A stretch of 5,993 nt of DNA, taken from assembly GCA_022784805.1 (NCBI GenBank), contig JALFYG010000052.1, forward strand, positions 1 through 5,993, read 5' to 3'. The notes beneath the pieces were generated by a model that was not told the DNA's origin, made no database searches, and saw only the letters and a list, made by a program, of their open reading frames with translations. Positions 4,872-5,993 of the stretch are shown here, piece by piece. This stretch comes from Spirochaetales bacterium. GTDB lineage: Bacteria; Spirochaetota; Spirochaetia; Sphaerochaetales; Sphaerochaetaceae. Position numbers and translations under genes: made by a program. Every line of letters begins with the position of its first letter. Position 1 is the first letter of the stretch.

Positions 4872-5954
4872 TTATTCTTCTGCTTGAGCAAGTCTTCTTC
4901 TCTTTGCTGTCTGGATGCTTTCCTTGATGACAGGTCCTGCTGTCTGAATAAGGATGACAATGATAAGTACCAAGCCCTGGAATGTATCCTGGATGTCGAC
5001 ACTGAGAGAAGGGATAGATACGATGATAAAGTTGATGGTTGTGTAAGAGAGAGCTCCAAAGAGAACACCAAGAAGCTTTCCTCTACCACCAGACATGTTG
5101 ATTCCACCCAAAACTACGGCTGCAATAGCATACATTTCATAGCTCTGACCAGAAGAAGCTGGTGTGATGTTTCCAATCTTACAAGCCTGCAGGAAGGAAG
5201 CGACACCAACGAGAAGTCCTGTGATGACGAATACGGAAATCTTGACGAATGTTGTGTTGATACCTGAAAGGTGTGCACTCTTCTCGTTGGAACCAACAGC
5301 ATAAACACTCTTTCCATACTTTGTCTTCTTACTGATTATTACAAAGAGAATAACCATCAATAAGAATACAAATGTGATGTAAGGAACTGAGAAACCGCCA
5401 ATCTGAAGCTTGCCTGTTCCAAACTGCATTCTCAAGAAGTTATACTTGCTGTTTGTTCTGAGCATTGCAAACTGGCTGGAGTTTGATCCTGTGATGGAGG
5501 AATCCATTGTTCTTACTACAGAGAGAGTAAGAGATCTATAGATCAACATTGTACCAAGAGTAACGATGAACGGAGGCATCTTGGCAAGTCCTACCAACAA
5601 GCCGTTAATAAGACCACAGAGTCCACCAACAATAAGAGCTGTAAGGATCATGACAGTAATGGAGTTTGTCATATTGAAGGCTACAATTGTTGCACTGGTG
5701 GTCAAAACAAGAGAGGAACCAATTGAGAGGTCAATTTGGCCTGTTATGATTACCAAAGCCATACCAAGAGCCATTGTTCCTACGATACATGTGTTCTGGG
5801 AACCCAAGATTGCAGCAATGTGGCTCCACTTGAAGGAGTTACCATTGGCGCTGATAGCAATAGCATAAACTATCATCACAATAAACATGACGATTATAAA
5901 TGAATACTGGGACCAGGCTTTTCCAATTCCATTCTTCAGTTTTTTTCCATCCAT
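4872..5954 (-). CDS. ABC sugar transporter permease (RbsC/XylH-type, BPD_transp_2 family)
   Basis: A 360-residue inner-membrane protein that forms the transmembrane channel of a carbohydrate ABC importer of the ribose/xylose/galactose (CUT2) class, working with a periplasmic or lipid-anchored binding protein and an RbsA-type ATPase. It is strongly hydrophobic, with the family pattern of about eight or more membrane segments starting near residues 18-36. Signature stretches are 'GQIDLSIGS' (72-80), 'GLCGLINGLLV' (110-120), 'PPFIVTLGTM' (126-135) and 'GGINMSGGRGK' (283-293), the last being the cytoplasmic loop region that contacts the ATPase. The tail is charged and ends 'AQAEE'. Length is slightly above the usual 320-350 because of a longer N-terminus and an insertion around residues 150-180. 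The ATG at 5954 follows a GAGG Shine-Dalgarno (5962-5965) at 7 nt, embedded in the end of the upstream gene. The sugar cannot be told from sequence, so no symbol is given. Confidence 0.95.
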   Translation of the reverse strand: MDGKKLKNGIGKAWSQYSFIIVMFIVMIVYAIAISANGNSFKWSHIAAILGSQNTCIVGTMALGMALVIITGQIDLSIGSSLVLTTSATIVAFNMTNSITVMILTALIVGGLCGLINGLLVGLAKMPPFIVTLGTMLIYRSLTLSVVRTMDSSITGSNSSQFAMLRTNSKYNFLRMQFGTGKLQIGGFSVPYITFVFLLMVILFVIISKKTKYGKSVYAVGSNEKSAHLSGINTTFVKISVFVITGLLVGVASFLQACKIGNITPASSGQSYEMYAIAAVVLGGINMSGGRGKLLGVLFGALSYTTINFIIVSIPSLSVDIQDTFQGLVLIIVILIQTAGPVIKESIQTAKRRRLAQAEE

Positions 5955-5957
5955 ATC

Positions 5958-5993
5958 TTAACCTCTCTTTGCACCGGTGGAGTATGCCATGAC
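5958..5993 (-). CDS. C-terminal end of the upstream operon gene, probably the sugar ABC transporter ATPase
   Basis: The last 11 codons read VMAYSTGAKRG and end at a TAA (5958-5960), with only 3 nt between this stop and the permease ATG. The 'VMxxxTGAK' ending resembles the C-terminus of RbsA/MglA-type tandem ATPases, which normally precede an RbsC-type permease. Tight spacing and the permease ribosome binding site lying inside these codons suggest translational coupling. The identity rests mainly on position, since so few residues are visible. Confidence 0.6.
   Translation of the reverse strand, partial: VMAYSTGAKRG

Noticed and set aside
4769..5868. Several overlapping frames on both strands within the permease gene (for example 4884-5267 plus, 5114-5317 minus, 5566-5868 plus)
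   Set aside because: All are shadows of the permease, whose hydrophobic pattern and family motifs are unmistakable.
1..5993. tRNA, rRNA, CRISPR array, insertion sequence with transposase, phage attachment site
   Set aside because: Looked for by eye on both strands; no cloverleaf ending in CCA, no spaced identical repeats, no transposase motifs and no convincing direct-repeat pair flanking the helicase/ATPase region were seen.

Overview
The window is AT-rich bacterial DNA using the standard code, with classical Shine-Dalgarno sites, sigma70-type promoters and rho-independent terminators. The gene content (an RbsC-type sugar permease, an AAA_14/DUF4143 ATPase, a remnant of an SPL-family radical SAM gene) would fit an anaerobic or host-associated Firmicute or spirochaete. 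Nothing in the sequence fixes the genus.

Layout, left to right. (1) 1-88, minus: the first 29 codons of an unrecognised gene that runs off the left edge, with a strong ribosome binding site. (2) 89-386: no convincing gene, but several inverted repeats, including two interleaved pairs (A-B-A'-B') that could form a pseudoknot in the minus-strand transcript. (3) 387-1553, minus: a complete AAA_14/DUF4143 ATPase whose C-terminal end carries PD-(D/E)XK-like residues. (4) 1554-1738: a divergent intergenic region with a near-perfect 33-bp palindrome over the -35 box of the ATPase promoter, and an extended -10 promoter almost touching the next start codon. (5) 1739-4453, plus: a 904-residue superfamily 1 (UPF1/DNA2-like) helicase with all main motifs, fused to a C-terminal Vsr/DUF2726-like nuclease domain. 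(6) 4454-4871: a plus-strand terminator with a competing alternative stem, a truncated radical SAM gene on the minus strand (recognisable only for its first 28 codons), and the terminator of the sugar operon. (7) 4872-5993, minus: an ABC sugar permease and, 3 nt upstream of it, the last 11 codons of another gene, probably the transporter ATPase.

Reading: the right side is a conserved metabolic operon. Downstream of it a radical SAM gene appears to have been cut off inside its iron-sulfur cluster motif. The DNA to the left of that break holds the helicase-nuclease and the divergent ATPase-nuclease-like gene, which looks like an accessory, possibly defence-related island. The helicase-nuclease, alone or with the ATPase, is the best candidate for an undescribed system. 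That function is inferred from domain architecture and context only.
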